A stretch of DNA of 64,000 nt from Coriaria nepalensis. Taxonomy: Eukaryota > Streptophyta > Magnoliopsida > Cucurbitales > Coriariaceae. A program made the translations under genes and the position numbers. This document shows positions 34,161 to 45,242 of the stretch, in pieces; the stretch's first letter is position 1, and every line of letters starts with the position of its first letter. The notes beneath the pieces were generated by a model. That model made no database searches. It was not told the origin of the DNA and was given only the letters and a program-made list of their open reading frames with translations. The stretch spans positions 2,604,001 through 2,668,000 of the forward strand of contig CP114486.1 of NCBI GenBank assembly GCA_027186245.1, given 5' to 3'.

Positions 34161-37100
34161 ATGGCGTCTCAAATGGCCATCCTCGCCCGAACCAGAAACC
34201 TATTCAGAACCTTAAACCTCAACAATTCCAACCACATCAAAACCATCGCCACCTTCACATTCCTCTCGCAGGAACCTCAACTCGCTACTGAACCATCATC
34301 TGACATACATTCAACTCCACTACCTCCAAATCCTGCATCCGGTAGTCCTCTCTACCATGGGAACTGGCGAAGCCCTATCCCGAACTCTTCGTTGACTGAG
34401 TCTCTTATCCCACTCCGGTTTCTCAACCAGTCGCCTAGCAGTCGGATCCAAGCGCTTTCGCAAACCCTAGATGTTCAGAGCTTAATGGACAGGTTCGCTG
34501 AGTGGACGGCGTCGCAGCGTTGGGCGGATGTAAAGCAGTTGTTCGAGTTATGGATTCGGTCTTTGGATAAGAACGGGAAACCTAATAAGCCTGATGTGAA
34601 TTTGTATAACAATTACTTGAGAGCTAATTTAATGATCGGTGCCTCAGCTGGAGAGCTTCTCGATCTACTCGCTCAGATGGAGGATTATGCTATTGTGCCA
34701 AACACTGCGTCGTTTAACTTGGTGCTGAAGGCTATGTATCAGGCCAAGGAGACTGTGGCAGCAGAGAAATTGTTTGAACGGTTAGCTGTTAAATATTACT
34801 CAGTTATCTCTCTTTTTAGAAAATGAACGAGGGAAGAAAATGCCATTTGATTTTTTTTTTTCTCTCTTCAAAAAGTTGACTTGGATTTTTAAGTCCACAT
34901 AATAATGTGTTCCAAGTATGAAAATTGGATTTTTAAGTTACTTGTTTCTTAATATGCTTATGATTTGATGCTTAAAACCTGGAATGAAGGGGCTCAAGGT
35001 ACTGTCCGACATCGTGTATATTTGACTTGAAAATAAGAAGTGCAATTCTACCTCTGAACTGATCATAACTTTACTGGTGCCAGGATGCAGGAAGGAGCAG
35101 AATCCAAGCCTGATGACGAGTCTTATGGCTTGATGATTGGCATGCTGTTTTTAACAGACCAAACCGATGCTGCCTTGAAATACATCGACTTGACTTTAAA
35201 ATCAGGCTCTACGCTGTCATTGAGTGTGTTCACTGATTGTGTGCGAAGTTGTGTTGGCAGGGGTAGGCTGGATACATTGGTGTCAATCATTGATAGATGC
35301 AAGGTAACAAACAAATTGATAGAGAGATAGAAAAAATTCTATGAGAGGTTGTTCATACTCGTTTTTTGGTTTCTCTTGTTGGTTTATCAGAAAACTGTCG
35401 AGAATAAAGCTCTTTGTCCACCTTGGAACTTGTGCAATTCTATTGCTGAAGTTGCTTTGCAAGAGGATCATAGCAAGTTGGCTTTTTATTCCTTGGAATT
35501 CATGGCCAGATGGATAGCCCGGGGTGAGAATGCAAGGCCCCCGGTATATCTCTCTGTAGATGAAGGGTTGGTGGTTTCAGCACTTGGAGCTGTTGGAAGA
35601 ACTTACGATTCCACTCTTCTTGACGCTTCATGGGAAATCTTAAAGCGTTCATTGCGCCAAAAGAAGGCTCCTAATCCTGAATCTTATCTTGGGAAGATTT
35701 ATGCCCTTGCATCATTTGGGAATCTGCCAAGGGCTTTTTCTACTCTACAGGAATTTGAAGCGGCTTATGGAAATTCTGATGGGGAATCTCATGAAGAAAT
35801 TTTCTCGCCGTTCACCTCTTTATATCCATTGGTTTTGGCATGCTCTGAAAAGGGTTTTGAGAGTTTGGACACAGTATATCTTTTGTCTGCAAATTTCAAT
35901 TCATATTTTTCACACTATTTTTTATGGATAGTGTATTTCAAAATTTCCGTGTCACTTGATCTTTTTTGTTTAGGGGAGCTTCCTTTTAATCTACATTATT
36001 TTCATATTTCTCAGGTGTATTTTCAACTAGAGAACATTAGTCGTGCAGATATGCCTTACAAATCAGTAGCTGCTTTGAATTGCGTAATTTTAGGTTGCGC
36101 AAACATATGGGATCTTGATCGTGCCTACCAAACATTTGAGGCAATAAGTTCTACTTTTGGATTGACCCCTGATATTCACTCATACAACGCTTTGATGCAT
36201 GCATTTGGAAAGCTCAAGAAGGTAAACAATTATTGTGTGTTTTATTTATTTATTCATTTTATTTTTTTAATTTTATTTTTTCTTGTGATATAGCCATCAA
36301 CTTCATCTAAATCAACTATTTTTGTCTACAAGCTCATTAGCCATTCTTATCTCTCGGTGGGTAACATTATTGGTAAAAAGAATTATATCTGAAGCTAATA
36401 ACTCTTTACTATAGCTGCACATGACCAACTGTACTTTATGGATCGGAGTGTTGGACCAGTACGGGACAACATATGCATAAGATGGTGGGAGTAGAGATGC
36501 GTATGTTAAGATGGATGTTTGGTAAAACACGCAAGGATAGAATTAGGAATGAAAGGATTAGGAGTTATCTAGGTGTAGCTCCTATAGAGAATAAGTTTAG
36601 GAAGAGACTTCTAATGTGGTTTGGTCATGTGCAAAGGAGACCAAACATGCCTCTAAATTTGACAAAGTTTAGATTGGCAGGTAAGTGGAGAGTGTAAATG
36701 AAAAGGTAGGCCTTTGAAAACTTGGATGAAAGTGGATAAGAAAGACATCCTAGATTTTTGATTGAGTGATAATATGTGAGAAGATCGCATAACTTAGAGA
36801 ACTAATGTCTGTGTAGCCGACTTGAAAAATAACGTGAGTGAGCTTAGATGATGATGATGATAATGTTAATAATTAGAAAAAGGGTAAACTACTGATCGAG
36901 GTTCTCAACAGATGTAGGTGGATCCCTTGTGGTTTGCGACATTACATTTAATCCTTTAATTCCTGTACTTTTTAAATACCCAAATTTAACCTTATATTTA
37001 ATATGCAAATTTACCCAAATTCTTTTGCTTTCATGTTTTAATACTCTTCACAGTTTCTTTTGTTTTTGTTTTTTGTTTTTTGTTTTAATTTATAAAAAAA

Positions 37101-37942
37101 AAATGATTTTTCATATATGTCATCTTTTTAATATTAAAATGGAATATTTGAATATTAACTTACCTTAAATATTATAGGAACTCTATTTTATCTTTCCAAT
37201 TTTTTCAATTCAACTCAGCCGAATAAGCACATTTTGAGCAAGAGAGTAACAAAATACTCGAAGATCAAAGTGTGTGCAAAATGCCAGGTTTGTATGTTTA
37301 TTTTTTTGAAGTAGGGGATCCACCTATAATTTTGAAAACCACAATAGATCTTCCTTTATTTAATGAAAACCTCAGGGATTCACCTGTAATTTTCTCTTAG
37401 ATAAAGCATTCATTTGTGGCCTTTTTCATTTCTATCCGTGTGCAAGAAAAGGGGCCCAACATGCATCATGAGAAAAAAAACACTGAATGACCTAATGAAT
37501 TACTCTTGTGGTCCTTTTGCAGACATTTGAAGCTTCAAGGGTGTTTGAACATTTAGTGGGTTTGGGAGTTAAACCAAATGCTATGTCTTATTCATTGCTT
37601 GTTGATGCTCATCTTATCAACCGCGATCTCAAATCCACTCTCACTGTCATTGATGATATGGTAACTTTACCCTTTTTGGCTTTTCACAACCTGGTTTACT
37701 TTCGTAGTTGAGAATAATGAGTAGCTGATTTATAATATGACAATTCTATTTGGAAGGTATCTGCTGGATTCACTCCAACAAAAGAAATGCTGAAAAAGGT
37801 CAGGAGGCGATGCATTAGAGAGATGGATTATGACAGAGATGCTCGAGTGGAATCTCTGGCTAGAAATTTCAAGATTCTAATGGGTACAGAAAACCGCAGG
37901 GATATGCTGTTCAATCTTCAGTACAACGTCAATTTTCTCTGA
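34161..37942 (+). CDS. PPR protein, At1g26460-like, predicted mitochondrial
   Basis: Six exons, 34161-34780, 35084-35303, 35391-35873, 36015-36221, 37523-37660 and 37757-37942, join in phase to 617 residues. The N-terminus (MASQMAILARTRNLFRTLNL) is Arg/Ser-rich with few acidic residues, as in a mitochondrial presequence. Helical PPR/TPR-like repeats follow, for example LYNNYLRANLMIG, NTASFNLVLKAMYQAKETVA, DIHSYNALMHAFGKLKK and NAMSYSLLVDAHLINRDLK. The C-terminus ends NLQYNVNFL. Repeat-bearing proteins of this type act in organelle RNA or ribosome biology; a specific role is not visible in the sequence. From memory it is the orthologue of At1g26460, consistent with its neighbours. Intron 5 is 1.3 kb and contains a LINE fragment. 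The donor at 35873 is followed by a frame that reads through for about 50 codons, which explains a misleading long open frame. Confidence 0.88.
36400..36860 (+). mobile_element. RTE-type LINE 3' fragment in intron 5
   Basis: A frame encodes YGSECWTSTGQHMHKM, then EMRMLRWMFGKTRKDRIRN, YLGVAPIENKFRK and LLMWFGHVQRRP. This is the C-terminal end typical of plant RTE-like non-LTR retrotransposon polyproteins. It stops early and is followed by about 180 bases ending in a GAT repeat (36846-36860), as expected of RTE tails. It is 5'-truncated and inside the intron in the same orientation as the host gene. Confidence 0.75.
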
Positions 37943-39546
37943 TAGGTAACTTCTTACATGTGCTACAAGCTCATTACCTAAAAGTTGCCCAGAAAGATTT
38001 TCTTGTCTAAAATCCACTTTGCTCTGAGAGTAACTCATGAGGATTGAAGCTAGACCAAAATCTAATAACGCGGTCAGAATTTCGTTCAAAGTTGGTAGGT
38101 ATTGAGATTTATAGGTCTAGACTAAAAAATGTTATCAATATTCATTTTATATTCTACAAGATCACTTCGGTACTTTTTTCTTCTCATTTTTAAAGCAAAT
38201 TTGGGCAATGATTCTCCTTCAAAAGTTAATATATGATATTTGATTATAGAATTTCCGGCTTCTCCACATGTTTTTGCCTGCAGGGTCTCTATTGTCTTAA
38301 TCCATAGTAAATCTCTACTTAGGTTCTGGTGGATTCTCCGATACATCTTCCCAAGATGGGGGGGGGGGGGGGGGGTTTCCTTCTTGTTTGTAAATTTACC
38401 CTGTTATTTCTACATGTTAGAGGCTGGACAGGATGACCCAGCAGCCCTATTTTTGTTTTATTTCTCATTTTATATCATCAAAAAAAATTTGTTCTGCACC
38501 TTTTTCATTTTCTTTCGCGTAGACTTTAAGGTAGGGAAGCTCCACTAACTGAAGGATTTGAATATTGTGACGAAGGAAAATAATGTATGACGGCATTCCT
38601 ATAACAACCTGGCCCTTCTGTATGTACTCTCGCTTCTAAATATTTATAGCATTATGCACTCTATGATGTGCACTTTTCAAAAAATGAGGATATGTTAGAA
38701 TATATCAATTTTGTTTAATGTGTTAGAATAGATAAAAAAAAAAAAAAAAAAAAGAAAGGGAGGAATTCTTGGGTAGACTGTTTAATTTATTTATTTTAAT
38801 TATATATAAGTTTAATATTATGTATGATATAATTATATAAAAATGATATATAGTTGAAATATATCGATTTATTATAGATATAATCCGGTAAATAATTTTT
38901 TTTAAAAAGGGATCATTTCTCTTGGGCACTCAGTGAATAACAGTTGTTTAAAACTTGTTGATTTCATATGTGATAATGGCATAGAGAATTTCTGGAGTAA
39001 ATTATATTTATATTTACGGAGTATTATTTTTAATCAATCATACCAATTTTATGTATTATTATTAAGATGAGTATATTTACGGTACACACAAAAGTTCTGA
39101 ATAACATTCGATACATAAAGAGATTTTCTAGACAAGATGGTTAAAACCTTTCGTATGATTCAACTTGGTTTTTTTCTTTCTTGGCGTTTTATTGTACTAA
39201 AAATTCAACATGGAAGAGCTGTTTAAATTTGAATACTTAAAATGGCTAATTTTAACTTGGGAGATAGATGATACAACTGGTAAAACTAACGACATCAAGT
39301 AAAATTAGGGAAAAAAGAAAATCTCAAAAATCAGATGCTCCAGAGAAATAACACTGAACAAGAAAGGGGGGCAGGAGGGAATAAGCTGAGGAAGAGATTG
39401 GATAACACTCATCTACCTCACCATCCACCTCAAGGGTTCAGTACCATCCTGAGAAGCCAATCTTATAAGGTCCAAACCAAACAACAAGCCGAAAGGAGCT
39501 ATCATATAAATATACTGCCTCGGCCAACTGGTATGATACCTTTACT
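37943..39546. other. Convergent intergenic region with poly-G tract
   Basis: This lies between the stop codons of the PPR gene (+) and the 14-3-3 gene (-). It contains an 18-G homopolymer, A/T runs and no supportable gene. Confidence 0.5.
38358..38375 (+). repeat. Poly-G tract, 18 consecutive G
   Basis: Eighteen G residues in a row follow ccaagat. Such long G runs are rare in AT-rich plant DNA and can form quadruplexes; the exact length may be affected by sequencing slippage. Confidence 0.85.
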
Positions 39547-41562
39547 TCAAGGCTTCTGCAAAGTAGTATAGTTAAGGTATTAAGCAGTGAAGAACAACCC
39601 AAACTCTAAAAAGTGGGCAAAAAAAAAAAAAGGGTGTAAGAACTCACCTCGGGTTCAGAAGGTTTGTTAGAATCCTCAGGTTTGATGTTTTCTTCACCTG
39701 ATAAATGCATTTAGTTTTTTTAGGATATTATTATTTAGCAATAAATGGAGATGTTTTGTGGCCATCAGAAAATAAGTGAAAAAACAAAGCATTTTCATGA
39801 GCAAAATAAATCTTACCACCATCCTCGGGCAAATCAGAGGTCCAGAGAGTGAGATTATCTCTCAGAAGCTGCATGATCAAGGTGCTGTCCTTGTAGGATT
39901 CCTCACTCAAAGTGTCCAACTCTGCAATTGCCTCATCAAATGCTTGTTTAGCCAAATGACAAGCTCTACAACATTTAGCAAAAGGAAAAAAAGAAAACAT
40001 TAAAAAGGACAAAAAAAATCAAAGATAAATAATATGGAGGTCTTCAGAAAACGAGAACTAAAGAAATAGAACAACAATACCTCTCGGGAGAATTCATGAT
40101 CTCATAGTAAAAGACAGAGAAGTTGAGAGCAAGGCCAAGACGGATTGGGTGGGTTGATGAAAGGTCAGTGTTTGCAGTAGCTGAAGCAGCCTAAAAAGCA
40201 TAAAGCAATTGGAAAAAAAAAAAAAAAGGAGAACACATGAACAAAGGAAAAGCTTTAACATGAAATGCGTTGATTCAATGTTCATGCAAACGTAATGAGT
40301 TAACAAAAGTACACGCCTCATATCCCTTCAATGACTGCTCTGCGGCCTCTTTCCTATCCTGGTCAATCTTAAACTCAGCAAGATAGCGATAATAATCACC
40401 TTTCCTGAATCATTCATGACATCGCAAATTACTTTCCCAAATTCAGCTTATTGATTTGTACAATAATCAATTCAGAATAAACTTATCACTAAAACTTAAA
40501 AAATGTTCCTCTGCCCCATTTTTATACATAAAAAAGTACCCTTATCCAGATATCCTTGGCAAAGTTGCAAAAGATAAAGAGTAGAAAAGAATATTTAAAA
40601 TTATTTGGTCAGGTAACATGACTCACATTTTGCAGTAGAAGACAGTGGCTTCTCCAGAGGTGGAAGAGGGAATAAGGTGCTTGTCTATGATGGACAGAAT
40701 ATCACTGCAAATCTTGGAGAGCTCTTCTTCTACCTTGTAGTGGTAATCTTGGATCAGTTTAACATTGTTCTCATTCCCCTTAGACTCTTCCTTCTGCTCA
40801 ATGGAAGACATAATGCGCCATGATGCTCTTCTAGCACCTATAACATTTTTGTATCCAACAGAAAGAAGGTTCCTCTCCTCTACAGTCAGCTCACAATCAA
40901 GTTTCGCAATGTTCTTCATATATTCTACCATTTCTGTGTTCACCATCATATAAATTGTTATCAGACGATGACTCTTTTTTGCTACTAAAACACAAAACAA
41001 TGGCCTTAAGAGGTCAAGAATCTGAACTATTCCTATTTCAAACACAGTCGCGATGATTACAATATGAAATACTGCCATTAGGATTATGTCTGCTGATGAA
41101 TCAAACAATATATGAGTTGTAATTTAAAAAAAAAAAAAACAAACAAACATAATTTGACAGCAAACTTCTAATAATATTTTACATTTCTAACATTCTGAAT
41201 CTCTAATCCAGTCTGGTGTGAATGACCGTTTAGATGAATGTTCATTTTCTATCACCGATTGATTTATACTATGATTCCAACAAAAGAGAATGACAGAGAG
41301 AAAATCAAATCCAGAAAAGTTAAAACAGCAATCAACATTGCATAATAATACGATTTTTCAAAACCAGAATCGAGAAGAAAATTGAACTCGAGCGAAGTAA
41401 TAACCGATTTAAAAATTTTCATCGCGAAGACTTAGATTGAAACGATAATGCTATAATATAACAAAAAAAGAGCTCAGTTTTACCATCGTAACGCTCGGCC
41501 TGTTCGGCGAGCTTGGCCATGTAGACCAGGGTCTCTCTCTCCTTCTTGGGCGACGACGACAT
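39547..41562 (-). CDS. GRF12: 14-3-3 protein, iota/GRF12-like
   Basis: Exons on the minus strand: 41562-41484, 40933-40627, 40404-40317, 40190-40081, 39965-39817, 39697-39648 and a three-codon last exon 39555-39547, giving 263 residues. Hallmarks are the N-terminal helix [59 protein letters not shown], the phosphopeptide groove [14 protein letters not shown] and [20 protein letters not shown]. The tail [18 protein letters not shown] is short and variable. 14-3-3 dimers bind phosphorylated Ser/Thr motifs and regulate H+-ATPases, brassinosteroid and metabolic signalling. Position between At1g26460 and At1g26500 homologues supports GRF12/iota (At1g26480, from memory). The exon 3/4 junction uses an apparent GC donor (gag/gcgtgt), which alone preserves the family's usual [13 protein letters not shown]. 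Confidence 0.92.
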
Positions 41563-42078
41563 TTCAGGGAGAGATCGATCTTCACGAGAAAGAAAGTAAT
41601 CAAAGCAGAGGTTTTTAGTATTATTATTTTTTGTTTAAAGGAAAATAAAGAAAAATAGAGAGGGAAGTTGAGGCTGGAGAAAGACGTGGATCTATAAATG
41701 GAGGAGAGCTTGACGAGGGAGTTTAAACAAGAAGTTGTGGAAGAGGGGGAAGAAGAAGAAGAAGAAGAAGACTGAATCTGGACCGTTAGATTTGTGGTTT
41801 TTCGCGTAGAAAAAAGCGCGCTAATCATTAATTATTTTTCTTTTTTATAGTTTTCTCTTACTACTATTTTATTACTCCAATATTAATTTTCCAATGATTT
41901 ATTTAATTTTAATATTAAAATAAAAATTTAAAAATTAAAGTATAGTAATTAAGAAAGATTTGAAATAAATTAATTTAACTTATTTAATAAAATTGAAGAT
42001 TAGCGCTCCAAAACTGTTGTTTAGTGTCTACCTTCAATTTGACATAATGATGATACTACTATCATTATCAGATAAGGT
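41563..42078. other. Divergent intergenic region before the tRNA
   Basis: This holds the purine/pyrimidine-rich leader of the 14-3-3 gene (including a GAA run near 41750-41770) and AT-rich sequence. No gene is supported. Confidence 0.5.
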
Positions 42079-42151
42079 GGGGATGTAGCTCAAATGGTAG
42101 AGCGCTCGCTTTGCATGCGAGAGGTACAGGGTTCGATACCCTGCATCTCCA
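42079..42151 (+). tRNA. trnA-UGC: tRNA-Ala (anticodon TGC)
   Basis: A 73-base cloverleaf: acceptor arm GGGGATG pairs with CATCTCC allowing one G-T, D arm GCTC/GAGC, anticodon arm CTCGC/GCGAG around the loop TTTGCAT (anticodon TGC), T arm CAGGG/CCCTG around TTCGATA, discriminator A. Internal promoter boxes A (TAGCTCAAATGG) and B (GGTTCGATACC) are intact. It is intronless and nuclear in form. The B box reads GGTTCGATACC instead of the commoner GGTTCGATCCC, but the pairing is kept. Confidence 0.95.
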
Positions 42152-42156
42152 TTTTT
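42152..42156 (+). terminator. Pol III terminator (T5) of the tRNA
   Basis: Five T residues directly follow the discriminator base. A longer T run about 18 bases later could serve as back-up. Confidence 0.75.
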
Positions 42157-42264
42157 CTTCTCTTTTCCCTTTTTTTTTTTTTTTTTTGTTTCTCAGAATT
42201 CTACTGGTCTGCCTCTTCTTCTTCCTCTCTCCCGCCTCTCTCTCTCTGTGGTGAAATCAGCACG

Positions 42265-43767
42265 ATGATAATTATCAAACTCAGACGCGCTACGATGCCA
42301 AAACCTTTCTTAACCTCCCTCTTTCACAACCCTTCTACCGCCGTTGCATCCGTCGTCACCACCACCACCGCCCCAGTCGACCCTGCTCACCTCCTCCGAG
42401 TCTGCACCATCCTCTACCAACAACAAAACTCACCCGAACCCAAACTTCACTCCAACCTCCTCATCTCCAACTTCAAACTCACCCACGAGTTCTTCCTCCA
42501 AGTCTGCAACACCTTCCCCTACTCATGGCGGCCGGTCTACCTCTTCTTCCACTTCACGCAGTCCTACCCCACCTTCATCCACACCTCCGTCTCCTTCCAC
42601 AAGATGCTTGACGTGTTCGGCAAGTCTCGTAACATCGAGCTTTTCTGGGAATCTCTCCAGGAGATGGCACGTCGTCGTTTGGTCAACGCTAGGACTTTCA
42701 GGATCGCGTTGAAGACTTTAGCAATGGCCAGAGAGTTGAAGAGGTGCGTTGAGTTCTTCCACTTGATGAATGATTATGGGTGTGAGTATAGCTTAGCGAA
42801 TTTGAATAATGTGGTTGAAATTCTGTGTAGTAATAAACTTGTTAATGAGGCTAAGTATGTGGTTTTCAAATTGAAGGATTTGATTAATCCCGATGGGGTT
42901 ACTTATAGGTGGTTGATTAAGGGATTTTGTGATGTGGGTGATTTGATTGAAGCTTCAAAGATTTGGAATTTAATGGTGGATGAAGGTTTTGAGCCTGACA
43001 CTGATGCAGTTGAGGAAATAATGGAGACCCTTTTTAAGACAAATCAATACGATGAAGCTTTGAAGCTTTTCCAAATGATGAGATCAAGAAGGATGAATGA
43101 TTTGGGTCTTTCCACGTACAAGCTTGTTATTGAATGGTTGTGTTTAAAGGGGAAGAATAGTGAAGCATATGTATTGCTCGACGAAATGCATAAGAGAGGG
43201 ATTCAAGCTGATAATACGACATTGGGTTCGCTTATCTACGGGCTTTTAGCAAGAGGAAGAGTGAGAGAGGGTTACAAGATTATGAAGGGGATAGAGAAGC
43301 CGGATTTGAGTGTTTATCATGGACTAATTAAAGGGCTTTTGAAACTGAAAAGACCAAGTGAAGCAACACAAGTGTTTAGGGAGATGACAAAGAGAGGATG
43401 TGAGCCTACAATGCATACATATATAATGTTATTGCAAGGGCATTTAGGTAAGAGAGGAAGAAAAGGGTCAGACCCACTGGTAAATTTCGATATCATTTTT
43501 GTTGGAGGGTTGGTTAAAGCCGGAAAGTCATTAGAAGCCTCAAAGTATGTGGAGAGGGTGGTGAGAAGTGGGCTTGAAGTGCCTAGATTTGATTATAATA
43601 AGTTTTTGCATTATTATTCGAATGAGGAAGGGGTTGTTATGTTTGTGGCGGTGGGGAAGAAATTGAGGGAGGTTGGATTGGTTGATTTGGCTGATATATT
43701 TGAGAGATATGGAGAAAAAATGGCTACTAGAGAACGGAGGAGAAATAGAACAATTCAAGAAGCATGA
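42265..43767 (+). CDS. PPR protein, At1g26500-like
   Basis: An intronless P-type PPR gene of 500 residues from 42265 (MIIIKLRRATMPKP); a second in-frame ATG is at 42295. The open frame extends upstream into the tRNA gene, which cannot be coding, so the first ATG after it is chosen. Repeats of about 35 residues are visible, such as DGVTYRWLIKGFCDVGDL, DTDAVEEIMETLFKTNQYDEA, LSTYKLVIEWLCLKGKNSEA, DNTTLGSLIYGLLARGRV and MHTYIMLLQGHLGKRGRKG. The C-terminus is basic (ATRERRRNRTIQEA). P-type PPR proteins bind single-stranded RNA in mitochondria or plastids; the basic N-terminus is compatible with organelle import. No E/DYW editing domain is present. From memory the syntenic gene is At1g26500. Confidence 0.9.
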   Translation: MIIIKLRRATMPKPFLTSLFHNPSTAVASVVTTTTAPVDPAHLLRVCTILYQQQNSPEPKLHSNLLISNFKLTHEFFLQVCNTFPYSWRPVYLFFHFTQSYPTFIHTSVSFHKMLDVFGKSRNIELFWESLQEMARRRLVNARTFRIALKTLAMARELKRCVEFFHLMNDYGCEYSLANLNNVVEILCSNKLVNEAKYVVFKLKDLINPDGVTYRWLIKGFCDVGDLIEASKIWNLMVDEGFEPDTDAVEEIMETLFKTNQYDEALKLFQMMRSRRMNDLGLSTYKLVIEWLCLKGKNSEAYVLLDEMHKRGIQADNTTLGSLIYGLLARGRVREGYKIMKGIEKPDLSVYHGLIKGLLKLKRPSEATQVFREMTKRGCEPTMHTYIMLLQGHLGKRGRKGSDPLVNFDIIFVGGLVKAGKSLEASKYVERVVRSGLEVPRFDYNKFLHYYSNEEGVVMFVAVGKKLREVGLVDLADIFERYGEKMATRERRRNRTIQEA

Positions 43768-43982
43768 AGGGCTTAGATTCCTTTTATTATTGGTCCTCCA
43801 AAAAATGAAAATGATAAATGGCTTCTCTTCATTCTTAAGAGCCAAGCGGTTAAGGATTATTGCCTTATTGGACCAAATAATGAGAATGATGCTCCTTTTG
43901 GTGCTATTCTTCTGATTGGTTTATAAAAAGTCTTGAACTGACTCTCAATGATTTTTGAAATTTTGTTTTGAATCAGAAAGAG

Positions 43983-45242
43983 ATGGAACAATGTAGGGTT
44001 TCGAGCATAATTGTTGGGGTATTGTTGTTGTTTAGTGTGAGAAGATCAGAAGGGATTAGATTTGTGATAGACAGGGAAGAGTGCTTCTCTCATAACATTG
44101 AGTACCAGAGAGACACTGTTCATGTTTCCTTTGTCCTCATTAAACCCGATTCAGTTTGGCATTACAGCAAAAACGGGATTGATCTTGTGGTATAACATTC
44201 TTCAGTTTCACCTCTTTTTAACATATATGAGAGAGGGAGAGGCTTGTGAATCTCACTTGCAGGGCACAAATCAACCATGTTTTAGTCTTTTTTATGACAA
44301 GTTTGACATCTTTTTTTTTCCCCCATCAGATAAAGGGGCCTTTGGGCGAGCAAATCCATGATAGTCGTGACAAGACAAGTGACAAGTTGGAGTTTGTGGC
44401 TCAAAGTAAGGGACTTCATCGCTTCTGTTTTACAAACAAGTCTTCTTATCAACATGCCATTGATTTCGATCTCTATATTTCTCACTTGTCATCGTTATAC
44501 TACCATGATGACACTCATGCAAAAGATGGTGAGAAACTCAGAAAAAACATTGCTTGAATTCGTCTCTTCATATTTTACATTTTTCTTGTTGGCTGGAACT
44601 CATGTTGGGGTATGTCGCAGAGCATTTTAGCCCTTTAATGGAAGAGATAGCTAAGCTGGAGGAAGCTCTTTACGCTGCCCAATTTGAGCAGCATATGATT
44701 GAGGCTCAGACTCACCACCAGGCATATGGTACGGACTATTTGTTGTATTGTATATTATGATACTTGTTAATTGACCAATTCGTTTGTATTTATAAGATTT
44801 TGGGGAAACTAAGTGACTTCGCATGATAAACGAAGCTTCCTTTCTATGACAAACTTCAATCCATTTTTTAAATCTATGGATAGTAAGAGGAAGACAGATG
44901 CAACTCTTCTCAAGTTCACTTAGGGTGCAAGTTCATTTGAAGACCTTTAAATCTTTATGTGGGATCCCACGTACACTTATATGTGTGAGATCAATAATTA
45001 GATCTCCCTAAAGATCTCTCTAAAATGCACTTAGCACTCCAAGTGACCACGCGAGATTTGGATCCAGAGGGAGATAGTGCTTGATTACCATTTTCTTTTC
45101 TTCTGCAGTGAATGAGATAATGACCCGAAGAGCGATTTACAAGTCAGTGCTTGAATCAGCCACACTGGTTGGTACTAGTTTCCTCCAAGTCTACCTACTG
45201 CGCTGTCTGTTTGAACGGAGGCTGAGGTTATCAAGAAACTAA
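43983..45242 (+). CDS. p24 family cargo receptor, p24-beta2-like (emp24/GOLD)
   Basis: Four exons, 43983-44189, 44330-44528, 44621-44728 and 45109-45242, join in phase to 215 residues. Parts: signal peptide (VSSIIVGVLLLFSVRRSEG), GOLD domain with the conserved Cys pair (IDREECFSHNIEYQRDTVHV and HRFCFTNKS), a coiled coil (MEEIAKLEEALYAAQFEQHM), then a transmembrane helix (SATLVGTSFLQVYLLRCLF) and a short cytosolic tail ERRLRLSRN. p24 proteins form hetero-oligomers that cycle between ER and Golgi and load cargo, including GPI-anchored proteins, into COPI/COPII vesicles. The tail differs from the usual plant p24-beta2 ending, which as I recall is RRLFERKLGMSRV. Intron 3 carries a MITE-like insert. 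The assignment is strong. Confidence 0.9.
44917..45045. mobile_element. MITE-like element in intron 3 of the p24 gene
   Basis: Imperfect terminal inverted repeats flank about 129 bases: the left end is CACTTAGGGTGCAAGTTCAT and the reverse complement of the right end is CACTTGGAGTGCTAAGTGCA. The centre has a perfect palindrome (GTGGGATCCCAC). No coding capacity is present. I could not see a clear target-site duplication, so the exact ends are uncertain. Confidence 0.55.

Noticed and set aside
42094..42264. Upstream extension of the PPR frame starting inside the tRNA
   Set aside because: The first 57 codons overlap the tRNA-Ala gene and a T-rich spacer and encode poly-Phe/poly-Ser. The protein-like sequence starts at 42265.
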